Below are positions 1 through 9,456 of a stretch of 64,000 nt of DNA, one piece after another; position 1 is the first letter of the stretch; each line of letters begins with the position of its first letter. Origin of the DNA: DATBSL01 sp963729875. GTDB lineage: Bacteria; Acidobacteriota; Vicinamibacteria; Fen-336. The notes below the pieces were generated by a model. That model had not been told where the DNA came from and did no database searches. It saw only the letters and a program-made list of their open reading frames with translations. The stretch lies in assembly GCA_963729875.1 (NCBI GenBank), contig CAVSPR010000007.1, positions 124,001 through 188,000 on the forward strand, read 5' to 3'. Made by a program: the position numbers and the translations under genes.

Positions 1-1
1 C

Positions 2-748
2 GCCGAATCCCACGGCTGCCGGATGCTCCACCTCCTGCGCCACTTCGGCGACCAGGAGGACCGGACTCGGCCCTGCGGCCGGTGCGACGCGTGCGCTCCC
101 GGGGAGACGGTGGTGCGGCGGTGGCGGGCGCCGACCGGCCCCGAGGCGGAACGGCTCGGCCGGGTGCTCGAGGTCCTGCGCCAGCGCGACCGTGCGACCA
201 CCGGGCAGGTCCACCGCGAGCTGGCCGGGACGATCCCCGATCGCCGTGACTTCGAGCGGCTGCTCGGCGGCCTCGCGCGGGCCGGCTTCGTGCGGCTCAT
301 CGCCGACACCTTCGAGAAGGACGGCCGGACGATCTCCTTCCAGCGCGTCTCCCTGACGCCCGAGGGACGCTCCGCGGGCCCGGGCGACACGGAGGCCGTG
401 CCCCTCGAGGAGGCGGCGCATCCCCGCCCCGCCACTCCCGGAGGGCGCCTCTCCCTTCCCAAGCCGCCGCGCAAGCGTCGGCCGGGCGGCGGCGTGACCC
501 GCGAGGCCGTGCCCGACGGCCCCGGCGCACCTCCGGAGCTCGTGGCGCAGCTGCGGGCGTGGCGGCTCGAGGAGGCGCGGCGGCGGCGCGTGCCCGCGTT
601 CCGGATCTTCGGCGACCGCACCCTCCTCGCCCTCGCCGAGGCTCGCCCGGCGAACGAAGCCGACCTGCTCGCCGTGCCCGGCCTCGGGCCGAAGCTGGTG
701 CAGCGCTACGGGGGAACCCTGGTGGAGCTTCTCGCGGCGTCGCGCTGA
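2..748 (+). CDS. RecQ-like ATP-dependent DNA helicase, C-terminal part (5' end outside window)
   Basis: The reading frame is open from the first bases, so the gene begins upstream and only about 248 C-terminal residues are here. They begin with a RecQ-type zinc-binding segment: a Cys just before the first Met, then a CGRCDAC cluster about 20 residues on. A winged-helix-like region follows (DRRDFERLLGGLARAGFVRL). The end matches an HRDC domain with the helix-hairpin pattern VPGLGPKLVQRYG. RecQ helicases unwind forks and recombination intermediates in the cytoplasm. The linker between the winged helix and HRDC is basic and proline-rich. The ATPase motor is not in the window, so the family call rests on the Zn and HRDC regions. 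The next gene is about 75 bases downstream. Confidence 0.8.
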   Translation, partial: AESHGCRMLHLLRHFGDQEDRTRPCGRCDACAPGETVVRRWRAPTGPEAERLGRVLEVLRQRDRATTGQVHRELAGTIPDRRDFERLLGGLARAGFVRLIADTFEKDGRTISFQRVSLTPEGRSAGPGDTEAVPLEEAAHPRPATPGGRLSLPKPPRKRRPGGGVTREAVPDGPGAPPELVAQLRAWRLEEARRRRVPAFRIFGDRTLLALAEARPANEADLLAVPGLGPKLVQRYGGTLVELLAASR

Positions 749-823
749 AGGTCGGCTCGGGCGCTGCGCGCGGGTGGTACGATCCACCGTGGCAGGCCGC
801 CTTCCTGCACGAGGCGAGTGACG

Positions 824-2107
824 ATGACGTTTCGAGCCGCGGAGTTCCGCGTGACGGTCGCGGCGCTCGCCCTGCTCCCCTTCACGTCGGCGTCCACACG
901 GGCCCAGATGCCCCCGCCGTCGCCGCCCGAGTTCCCCGCCCGGGTGGACATGGTGACGGTGGAGGTCACCGTACTCGACCGCGCCGGACAACCCGTGCCC
1001 GGCCTCGCGATGGAGGCCTTCTCCCTGTACGAAGACGGCGTCCGTCAGGAGATCGCCGGGTTCCAGGCGATCGACGTCCGGCCCGGTGCGGCCGCGGTGG
1101 AGCCGGCGACGGGCGGGACGGCGGGCGGAGCGACGGAGGACGCCAGCCCGCCGTGGACCTACGTCCTGGCGATCGACGACCTCCACCTGACGCCGTCCCA
1201 GGCCACCGACGTTCGCAAGGCCACCTCGGCCTTCTTCGACAGCGTGCCCGCCGGAGCGCGGGTCGTCCTCATCGCCACGGCCGCTCGCTTCGTCGAGGAC
1301 CAGAGGATCCCCGGCGGCCGCGCGTCGCTCGAGGCGCGCCTCAGGACGATCCGGGGATCCCTCTCCGTCACGCGCGGCGACGAGCTGATCAGCGATGAGG
1401 AGGCGTACGAGATCCACGTCCGGCACAACCTGGTCGTCGAGGACATCGTGACCCGGCGGATCGTCAGGCTCGAGCTGGGCGAAGACCTCGAGAAGAGGGA
1501 AGACCCCTACTGGGAGCGGACCGGGATGCTGCGGGCCGTCACGGAGACTCGCGGCCGCGCGGGGAAGAGGTACTACCTGATGACGCTCCGCGCGCAGACG
1601 ACCTGGGCGTCCTCCGAAACGCCCTGCGGTGGCTCGCGCGCACCGGGGGGAGGCGCACGCTCGTCCTCGCGTCGAGGGGTTTCGTGCGCGAGCCCGTCGT
1701 CACGGAGCTCGAGGACGTGGCGCGGGCCTCGCTCCTCGCCAACGTCGGGGTGACCTTCCTCGACGTCCGCGGGCAAGGGGGCGTCTACCCGTACGAGGGT
1801 CCGGAGTACGGGCCGGCTCTCGCCGTCGAGGACCTCCCCCACACGGTGGCGGACGGCTTCTCGGAGGCCTCGGGGACCGAGGCCCTCGCCCTGGAGACCG
1901 GCGGTCTCATCATCCATCGCCCGGCGAACCTGGCGAAAGGCCTGGACCGGATCGTCGCCGCGGCGAGCACCTGCTACCTCCTCGGCTTCCATCCCCTGGA
2001 CGGCACCCGGGACGGCCGGTTCCGGCGGCTCGAGCGTCCGCCTGGTTCCCGGGGCCGACGGCCGGACGGTCGTGGGCCGTCGCGGGTACTACGCCCCCAG
2101 GGATTGA
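824..2107 (+). CDS. VWFA-related exported protein (Acidobacterial type), frame broken twice
   Basis: It starts with a signal peptide (hydrophobic VAALALLPFTSA, then Ala-rich cleavage region). The next stretch is typical of VWFA-related acidobacterial proteins: VEVTVLDRAGQPVPGL with FSLYEDGVRQEI, then TYVLAIDDLHLT, the likely MIDAS-like strand. I chose ATG 824 because GAGG at 811-814 sits about 9 bases upstream; GTG 818 is possible. The frame shifts near 1600: the protein continues as DDLGVLRNALRWLARTGG in the next frame. It shifts again near 2030, where the C-terminus SVRLVPGADGRTVVGRRGYYAP is recovered and ends at TGA 2105-2107. Both shifts look like one-base errors. The function of this family is unknown; it is exported, probably to periplasm or surface. 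Confidence 0.75.
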
Positions 2108-2122
2108 CCGCCCGACGGCGAG

Positions 2123-3838
2123 CTACTCGTCCACCCGCCGGAACTCGGTCTCCGAGAAGAACATCCGCCGCGCCCGGCCGCCGACGACGTCCGAGAAGCG
2201 CACGCGCTCGGTGCCCGTCAGGTCGTCGCCGACGCGGAAGACGCCGCCGCCGAGGGGCACGAGCGGCTCGCCGGCGGCGAGGAGACGCCCCTTCCGGAGC
2301 ACGACCCGCGCGGTGCCGTACCAGGGGCTGTCGTTGCGGTAGGCACCGGCGCAGGCCCGCCACTCCGCGGGCGTCTCGAACGTCCGCGGACCCTTGTAGG
2401 CGGGTCCGGTGTACCACTCTCCGCCCCAGGCCACCTCGGTCACCGCGTCGCCCTCGCGGGCGATCTCGATTGGGAAGAGCGCGAAGCGAGAACCGGGGGC
2501 GAGGAGCTGTCCCGCCTCGCGGGCCCGCACCAGGCGGACGCGCTCGCCGTCGGCCCGCAGCCACAGAGCCTCCCCGTCGGCCTCGAGGGCGAGGGTCCGG
2601 CCCTCCGGCGAGGTGAAGACGCCGGCGTACGAGCCGGCCTTCTCGACCCGCGACGGGTCGTCGAAGGGCGGCGGCTCCGCGAGCGGCCGCCCCTCGCGCG
2701 CCGAGCGCAGGACGGCGAGGGCGTGGAGCCCGACCGCGTTGGGCCGGTAGCCCCCGGGCGCGGCGTGCACGGAGGCGAACGAGCCGAGACCGGCGTCGAG
2801 GTCGGCGTGGAGGGCCGACGAGAACGAAACCATGCCCCCGGTGTGGCGCAGGACGGTGTGGCCGTCGATCTCGACCACGGCGATCCCGTAGCCATAGGAG
2901 GCGCCCTTGCCGAAGGCGGGGGCGTCGATCCAGCGCTTCGAGAAGAGAGCGAAGCCCTCCTCCGAGACGACCCGGCCGTTGGGTCCGGCACCCCGGTTGA
3001 GGAGCATGCGGATGTACGCCGCCATGTCGCCCGGGGTCGAGGCGATGCACCCGGCGCCGGTGTCGAGGGTGACGTTCGGCGCCTCGACGAGCCGGCCCGC
3101 GGGCTCGAGGGGCTGGTCGTCCCGGGGCGGCCAGTAGCTGGTGGGCAGGCGGTGCCGCACCGCGTTGACAATGACGGGCTCGCTCGACGTCATGCCCAGC
3201 GGGGCGAAGACCCGCGTCCGGATCACCTCGCGCAGCGGCCGGCCGTCCACCTCCTCGAGCAGGAGGCCGAGGAGGTCGAAGCCGAGGTTGCAGTAGTGGA
3301 AGGCCGCGCCCGGCGGGTGGGCGGTCCACAGGGGCCGGCTCTCGCTCAGGGGGAAGGTGACCCCCGAGCCGGGGAGGCCCGAGCTGTGGGTGAGCAGGTG
3401 GTGCGGCGTGATCGGCGCGTGCACGCCCTCGACCCGCAGCCAGGGCAGGGACTCGCGCACGGGGCGGTCGAGGTCGAGCCGGCCCTCGTCGCGCAGCTGC
3501 AGGCAGCAGAGGCCCACGAACGACTTGCTGATCGAGCCGATCTCGAAGAGGTCGCCGGTGCGCAGCGGCTCGCGTGTCTTGACATCGCGAAACCCGTACG
3601 CGGCGGTGCGCAGAGCGCCCTCGCGCGAGGCCAGGGCGTGGGTGAGCCCGGGCAGGCCCTCCTCCTTCAGGTGCCGCGCCACGAAGGCGTCGATCGACGC
3701 GAAGGCCGGGCCGAGCGCGGCGGGCGGCTCGCCCGCCCGGTCGATCGGCGGCTCGTCCGCGAAGGCCGGCACGCGCGACAAGGCGGTCGCGGCCGCCCCC
3801 CAGGCCAGCAGCTCCCGACGGCTCAGGCCCTCGGACAT
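2123..3838 (-). CDS. Tat-exported serine beta-lactamase family (class C / penicillin-binding) hydrolase
   Basis: This 571-residue protein begins with a twin-arginine signal (SRRELLAWGAAATALSRVPAFA). The catalytic SxxK is SISK at residues 102-105, the second motif is YCN near residue 182, and the KTG box is replaced by HTGG near residue 345, as in many esterase-like class C relatives. A C-terminal extension of about 150 residues of beta-rich sequence follows the catalytic domain. Family members include D-aminopeptidases, esterases and true AmpC enzymes; the HTG box and the extension argue against a dedicated beta-lactamase. It is convergent with the VWFA gene (about 15 bases apart) and divergent from the next gene, so it is probably a single-gene transcript. 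The substrate cannot be read from the sequence. Confidence 0.85.
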   Translation of the reverse strand: MSEGLSRRELLAWGAAATALSRVPAFADEPPIDRAGEPPAALGPAFASIDAFVARHLKEEGLPGLTHALASREGALRTAAYGFRDVKTREPLRTGDLFEIGSISKSFVGLCCLQLRDEGRLDLDRPVRESLPWLRVEGVHAPITPHHLLTHSSGLPGSGVTFPLSESRPLWTAHPPGAAFHYCNLGFDLLGLLLEEVDGRPLREVIRTRVFAPLGMTSSEPVIVNAVRHRLPTSYWPPRDDQPLEPAGRLVEAPNVTLDTGAGCIASTPGDMAAYIRMLLNRGAGPNGRVVSEEGFALFSKRWIDAPAFGKGASYGYGIAVVEIDGHTVLRHTGGMVSFSSALHADLDAGLGSFASVHAAPGGYRPNAVGLHALAVLRSAREGRPLAEPPPFDDPSRVEKAGSYAGVFTSPEGRTLALEADGEALWLRADGERVRLVRAREAGQLLAPGSRFALFPIEIAREGDAVTEVAWGGEWYTGPAYKGPRTFETPAEWRACAGAYRNDSPWYGTARVVLRKGRLLAAGEPLVPLGGGVFRVGDDLTGTERVRFSDVVGGRARRMFFSETEFRRVDE

Positions 3839-3915
3839 GGCACCTCCTCCGGCTGTGTGGCCTGGATTGTAGGTGCGATCGCGCTATCCTCGATTCGGAC
3901 CGGAGGGGGAACCCG

Positions 3916-5130
3916 ATGAAGAGGTGGCTCGTCGCCCTGGCCTCGGTGGCAGCGGTCGGTGTGATGCTCGGCGCGACCGGGGTCCTCTCCCTGCTGCGCG
4001 CCGAGCACCGCCGGATCGCGCGGTCCCGCCACGCGGCCCGCGGTGAGACCGAGCTGAAGATCCTGAACCCCGCCGGCGCCTCGCTCGCGCTCTTCCGGGC
4101 GGGGGTTGACCTCGACGGCGCGACTGCCCTCCCGGTGGGCGTCGGCGAGACGTGGCTCGCCGAGGGACGCTACTTCGTCGAGGCCACGAAGGGTACCCGG
4201 CGCCTGCTCCTCCCCGTCACGGCGGACGGCACCGGCGAGGGTCCCGAGCCCGACGGCTCCTGGACGGCGACGGTTCGGGAGCCCGCTTCCGAGCGCCCCT
4301 CCGTCCTCGACGAGCGCGGCCTCGGCTTCGTCTTCGTCCCGGGGGGCTGGTTCACCCTGGGGGAGCGCCAGAACCCCGGCCAGCCGCACGCGGTCTGGGT
4401 GCCCAGCTTCTACCTGGCGGCGTTCGAGGTCACGAACCGCGAGTTCCGACGCTTCCTGGCCGACCCCGGGGGCTACGACGACCGGACCAGCTGGACGGCG
4501 GCGGGCTGGTCCTGGAGGGCGGGCGGCCATTCGCAGGCCACGGCGCGCCTGGCGCCGTCCGACGAGCGCTACCCGCGCTTCGGCCGTGACGAGCTGCCCG
4601 TCATGCTCGTGACCTGGTACGAGGCGAGCGCCTACTGCCGGTGGCTCACCCGCCGGCTCGGCGGCGGACGGTGGCTCTTCCGGATGCCCACCGAGGCCGA
4701 GTGGGAGAAGGCGGCACGGGGTCCTGACGGCTTCGACTACGGCCTCGGCATGGAGCTGAGCGAGCCGGAGGCGGCGCTCTACAACTGGAAGAAGAACCCC
4801 GGCGCCGCCGTGACCCTGGTCGGGCTCGAAGAGACACGCCGGGGCTACCGGCCAAACCGCTACGGCGTCTATCACGCCTCCGGGAACGCCCGGGAGTGGA
4901 CGCAGTCCGTCTTCCACCGCTACGGCGCGGACCGGCCGTGGCGAGACGACGACCGCAACGCCGACGAGGCGGCCGGGATGCGCGTGACCCGGGGCGGATC
5001 CTGGTACAGCGCCAGCTCGGTACGGCTCCAGCTCGCCTACCGCGAGGAGTTCCAGCCCGAGCTGAGCAGCGACGACCTCGGCTTCCGGATCGCCGCCCTC
5101 CTCGGCGGCGGGGGCGGCCGCCGGGACTGA
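3916..5130 (+). CDS. SUMF1/formylglycine-generating-enzyme-fold protein, membrane anchored
   Basis: A 404-residue protein with one N-terminal hydrophobic segment (about residues 5-27) that anchors it or serves as a signal. The SUMF1 domain covers roughly residues 140-400: FVPGGWFTLGE, FEVTNREFRRFL, MLVTWYEASAYCRWL, FRMPTEAEWEKAARG, YGVYHASGNAREWT and VTRGGSWYSASSVRLQ, ending DLGFRIA. The Cys pair that true sulfatase-activating enzymes carry after RGGS is absent (WYSASS), and no sulfatase is nearby, so oxidation of a sulfatase cysteine is unlikely. Relatives without the Cys pair act as binding or other modifying domains. The start has GGAGGGG about 10 bases upstream. It is divergent from the beta-lactamase-family gene. 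Confidence 0.85.
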   Translation: MKRWLVALASVAAVGVMLGATGVLSLLRAEHRRIARSRHAARGETELKILNPAGASLALFRAGVDLDGATALPVGVGETWLAEGRYFVEATKGTRRLLLPVTADGTGEGPEPDGSWTATVREPASERPSVLDERGLGFVFVPGGWFTLGERQNPGQPHAVWVPSFYLAAFEVTNREFRRFLADPGGYDDRTSWTAAGWSWRAGGHSQATARLAPSDERYPRFGRDELPVMLVTWYEASAYCRWLTRRLGGGRWLFRMPTEAEWEKAARGPDGFDYGLGMELSEPEAALYNWKKNPGAAVTLVGLEETRRGYRPNRYGVYHASGNAREWTQSVFHRYGADRPWRDDDRNADEAAGMRVTRGGSWYSASSVRLQLAYREEFQPELSSDDLGFRIAALLGGGGGRRD

Positions 5131-5142
5131 ATCGGCCGGGGC

Positions 5143-5156
5143 ATGACGGCCGTCAT
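5143..5156. promoter_or_regulatory. 14-bp perfect palindrome, candidate operator
   Basis: ATGACGGCCGTCAT reads identically on both strands. It lies in the 101-base gap between the SUMF1-fold gene and the fasciclin gene, about 75 bases before the fasciclin start. That is a plausible place for a dimeric repressor or activator. No regulator is known for it, and GC-rich palindromes can occur by chance. Confidence 0.3.
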
Positions 5157-5231
5157 AGGCCGCCGGCAGGGGCCGGGTAGGCTCCGTCCACGAACCGCCC
5201 GTCTCGCGCGGGCTAAGAAAAGGAGCGACCC

Positions 5232-5708
5232 ATGAGGATGCGTCCGTTGCTGGTGGCCGTGCTCGCCCTGGGGGCCGCGGCGAGCCCCGCCTTCGCCCAG
5301 CCGAGGGACATCGTGGACACCGCCATCGCCGCCGGCAGCTTCAAGACCCTGGCGCAGCTGCTCACGGCCGCCGACCTCGTCGGCGTCATGAAGGGGCCCG
5401 GCCCCTACACCGTATTCGCGCCGACGGACGAGGCCTTCGCCAAGGTTCCGAAGGACGTCCTCGACGGCCTCGCGAAGGACAAGGCGAAGCTCGCCGAGGT
5501 CCTCAAGTACCACGTGCTCACGTCCAAGTGGACGACCGACGACATCAAGCTCGTGAAGCAGACCGGCACCGCCCAGGGCAAGTCCGTGACCTTCGGGGCG
5601 GCCGGGGCGACGCTCACGGTCAACGGGGCGAAGATCGTCAAGCCCAACATCGACTGCACGAACGGCATGGTCCACGTCATCGACACGGTCCTGATGCCTC
5701 CGCAATAG
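5232..5708 (+). CDS. secreted fasciclin (FAS1) domain protein
   Basis: A 158-residue protein made of a signal peptide (MRMRPLLVAVLALGAAASPAFA) and a single FAS1 domain. The H1 box GPYTVFAPTDEAFAKVP and the H2-like end VNGAKIVKPNIDCTNGMVHVIDTVLMP are both clear, and the length matches a stand-alone bacterial FAS1 protein. FAS1 proteins are extracytoplasmic adhesion modules. AAAAGGAGCGACCC precedes the ATG, a strong ribosome site. The next gene starts 84 bases on in the same direction, so it may head the DUF1800/DUF1501 run. Confidence 0.93.
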   Translation: MRMRPLLVAVLALGAAASPAFAQPRDIVDTAIAAGSFKTLAQLLTAADLVGVMKGPGPYTVFAPTDEAFAKVPKDVLDGLAKDKAKLAEVLKYHVLTSKWTTDDIKLVKQTGTAQGKSVTFGAAGATLTVNGAKIVKPNIDCTNGMVHVIDTVLMPPQ

Positions 5709-5791
5709 GTTTGCGGCATCCGGGGGCCGGGCTTGCACCCGTTCAACCGTCAGGGCATCCTCTCGGTCGAACGCAGCCGAAAGGTAGCCCC

Positions 5792-7205
<1,414 letters not shown>

Positions 7206-7208
7206 GGC

Positions 7209-8421
7209 ATGCCCTGGGACCTCTCCCGTCGCGTGTTCCTCCGGGGGGCCGGCCTCGCCGCCGTGGGCGTGGGCCTCGCCCCCACCTCCCTGCTCGTCCG
7301 CACCGCCCGCGCCGCCGTGGGCGACAAGGTCCTCGTCGAGGTCTTCCTGCGCGGGGCGGCGGACGGGCTGAACCTCTGCGTTCCCTACGGTGACTCCGAG
7401 TACTACAACCTGCGCCAGGGCATCGCCCTCCCCCGCCCGGGCAGCTCCGACGGCGTCGTGAACCTCGACGGCACCTTCGGGATGCACCCGGAGCTCGCCC
7501 CGCTCCAGCCGTACTTCAGCGACGGGCGGCTCGCCTTCATCCACGCGGTCGGCAACCCCCAGGTGACCCGCTCGCACTTCGACGCCCAGGACTTCCAGGA
7601 GTCGGGGACGCCGGGGGACAAGCAGACGCCCACCGGGTGGCTGGACCGCACGATCGCGAAGCCTCCCCGGCTCCGAGGTGACGCAGGCGGTGTCGTTCTC
7701 GCCGCAGCTCGTGCGCTCTCTCCTCGGACCCGAGCCCGTTCTGGTCGCCCAGAACCTCTCCGCGTTCGACCTCCACGCGCGGAGCTGGCGCGCCGAGGCG
7801 GAGACGCGGCTGCGGGCGATGTACGCGGCCGACCCCACGGAGGTCGGCGACATCGGCACCGAGACCTTCGAGGCGATCAACACGCTGCTCCGCGCCCCGA
7901 CGCCGCCGCCCGCCAACGGGGCCGTGTACCCGACGGCCACCGTGGGCAACGCGCTGCGCCAGGCCGCCGGCCTCGTCAAGGTCGGGATCGGCACCCGCTG
8001 CATCTTCGTCAACGTGACCGGCGGCTTCGACACCCACTCGAACCAGCTCACGAACAACACGAACGACTACCGGCCCCTCGGCCAGGCCCTCGCCGCCTTT
8101 GCCACCGACCTCGGCGGGCTGCTCGACAGCGTCGTCCTGATGGTCACCACGGAGTTCGGGCGCACCGCCGCCGTCAACGGGGCCGCCGGCACGGACCACG
8201 GCACGGGCTACGCCATGATGGTGCTCGGCGGCCACGTCCGGGGCGGCCGCGTGCTGGGCCGCTGGCCCGGCCTCGGCCGCGGCCAGCTCTACGAGGGCCG
8301 CGACCTCGCCGCAACCACGGACTGGCGCGACGTCTTCCAGGAGGTCGCGCGCGCGCAGTTCGGGATCGCCGAGTCGCTGTTTCCCGGCTACACGCCGGGG
8401 CCCGGCGTCGGCGTCGTCTGA
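7209..8421 (+). CDS. DUF1501 family Tat-exported protein, one frame change
   Basis: It starts with a twin-arginine signal (SRRVFLRGAGLAAVGVGLAP). Typical DUF1501 blocks follow: VEVFLRGAADGLNLCVPYGD, HPELAPLQPYFSDGRLAFIHAVG, then in the downstream part FVNVTGGFDTHSNQ, VTTEFGRTAAVNG and GTDHGTGYAMMVLGG. The metal-binding-type residues of this alkaline-phosphatase/sulfatase-like fold (GGFDTH, EFGR, DHG) are present. The frame breaks near 7665, where LDRTIAK continues as PGSEVTQAVSFSPQ one frame over. It begins 3 bases after the DUF1800 stop, so the two are almost certainly co-transcribed. The catalytic function of the family is not established. Confidence 0.9.
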
Positions 8422-8452
8422 GACCGCCACCGGAAGGAAGGGATCAACGATC

Positions 8453-8986
8453 GTGAAACGCCTGCCCGCCGTCCTCGCCGCCTCGCTCGCCCTCGCCGCG
8501 CCCGTCGCCGCCGCCGAGCGCCAGGGCGGCGACCTCTTCGCCGGCTACTCCTTCGCCAAGATCGACGACGTGAGCCGCCACGGGGCGAACGCGGCCGTGG
8601 GCTTCGACCTCTTCGGCCCCATCGACGGCTTCGTGGACGCGAGCGCCCACTGGGGCAGCTCGGAGGGCACGAGCCTCGACGACCTCACGCTCATGGCCGG
8701 GCCCGGCGTCCGCTTCGGAAAGCGGGGAAAGACGGTCGCCTTCGCGCGCGCCCTCGCCGGCCTCGTGCGGGACCGCGCCTCGATCACGGTCCTCGACGTG
8801 GACATCAGCGAGTCCTCGAGCCGCTTCGGCGTGCTCGCGGGCGGGGGGATCGACTTCCCCATCGCGAAGCGGCTGGCCATCCGGGCCCAGGGCGACTACC
8901 TGTGGAACGACGTACCCGAGGGATCGAAGTCGAGCGGTTTCAGGGCCTCGGCCGGGGTCGTCTACCGCTTCGGGGCGATTCAGTGA
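8453..8986 (+). CDS. small outer-membrane beta-barrel protein
   Basis: A 177-residue protein with a signal peptide (LPAVLAASLALAAPVAAAE). The mature part alternates polar and hydrophobic residues in short strands (DLFAGYSFAKIDD, NAAVGFDLFG, FVDASAHWG, VAFARALAGLV, FGVLAGGGIDFP, LAIRAQGDYLW, FRASAGVVYRFG). It resembles an eight-stranded OmpA/OmpW-like barrel, with an aromatic near the C-terminus. Start is GTG 8453 after GGAAGGAAGGGA. Its stop overlaps the start of the Rieske gene by four bases. The specific partner or ligand cannot be inferred. Confidence 0.75.
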   Translation: MKRLPAVLAASLALAAPVAAAERQGGDLFAGYSFAKIDDVSRHGANAAVGFDLFGPIDGFVDASAHWGSSEGTSLDDLTLMAGPGVRFGKRGKTVAFARALAGLVRDRASITVLDVDISESSSRFGVLAGGGIDFPIAKRLAIRAQGDYLWNDVPEGSKSSGFRASAGVVYRFGAIQ

Positions 8987-9432
8987 GGGCGAGCCGCCGG
9001 CTCTTCGTGGCCACGACCGGGGTCACGGTCGCGGGTGCTTTGGCCGGCTGCGGCGGGGGCGGAGGTTCGGGCTCGCCGTCGACGCCTTCCACGCCGTCGC
9101 CGACACCCACGCCCTCCGCCGAGCTGCGCATCCCGCTCATGGGGATTGGCGAGACGGTGGCGACGTCCGTCAGCCTCGTCGGCGGACTCGTCACGCCCCT
9201 CGCCGTGACGCGCCTCAGCGCGACCGAGGCGGTGACCATCTCCCGTGTCTGCACGCACCAAGGCTGCACGGTCGCGCTCCCCGGCGCCCCGGGAGCGACC
9301 CTCGACTGCCCCTGCCACGGCTCCCGGTTCCGGACGAACGGTCAGGTCGTCAACGGACCGGCGACGCGCGCCCTCTCGCAGTTCCCCACGAGGATCGTGG
9401 GGAACGAGGTCGTGATCAGCACGAACGTCTGA
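8983..9432 (+). CDS. Rieske [2Fe-2S] protein, membrane anchored or lipidated
   Basis: About 149 residues from GTG 8983, which overlaps the previous stop as GTGA and suggests translational coupling. The N-terminus RASRRLFVATTGVTVAGALAGC has an RR pair, a hydrophobic core and a Cys suited to lipidation, followed by a Gly/Ser/Pro/Thr-rich linker. The cluster ligands are in CTHQGC and CPCHGSRF, the two Rieske boxes, so it should bind a [2Fe-2S] centre with two Cys and two His. There is no cytochrome b partner nearby, so it is not part of an evident bc complex. It may serve electron transfer for the exported DUF1800/DUF1501 products, but that is only a context guess. Confidence 0.9.
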   Translation: MRASRRLFVATTGVTVAGALAGCGGGGGSGSPSTPSTPSPTPTPSAELRIPLMGIGETVATSVSLVGGLVTPLAVTRLSATEAVTISRVCTHQGCTVALPGAPGATLDCPCHGSRFRTNGQVVNGPATRALSQFPTRIVGNEVVISTNV

Positions 9433-9456
9433 GAAGGCTCGACTCGAGGAGGGACG

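Noticed and set aside
2123..3838. Antibiotic-resistance beta-lactamase
   Set aside because: The motifs fit the class C superfamily, but the HTG box and the long C-terminal extension are typical of esterases and peptidases of the same fold.
3916..5130. Sulfatase-activating formylglycine-generating enzyme
   Set aside because: The catalytic Cys residues after RGGS are missing and no sulfatase gene is near.
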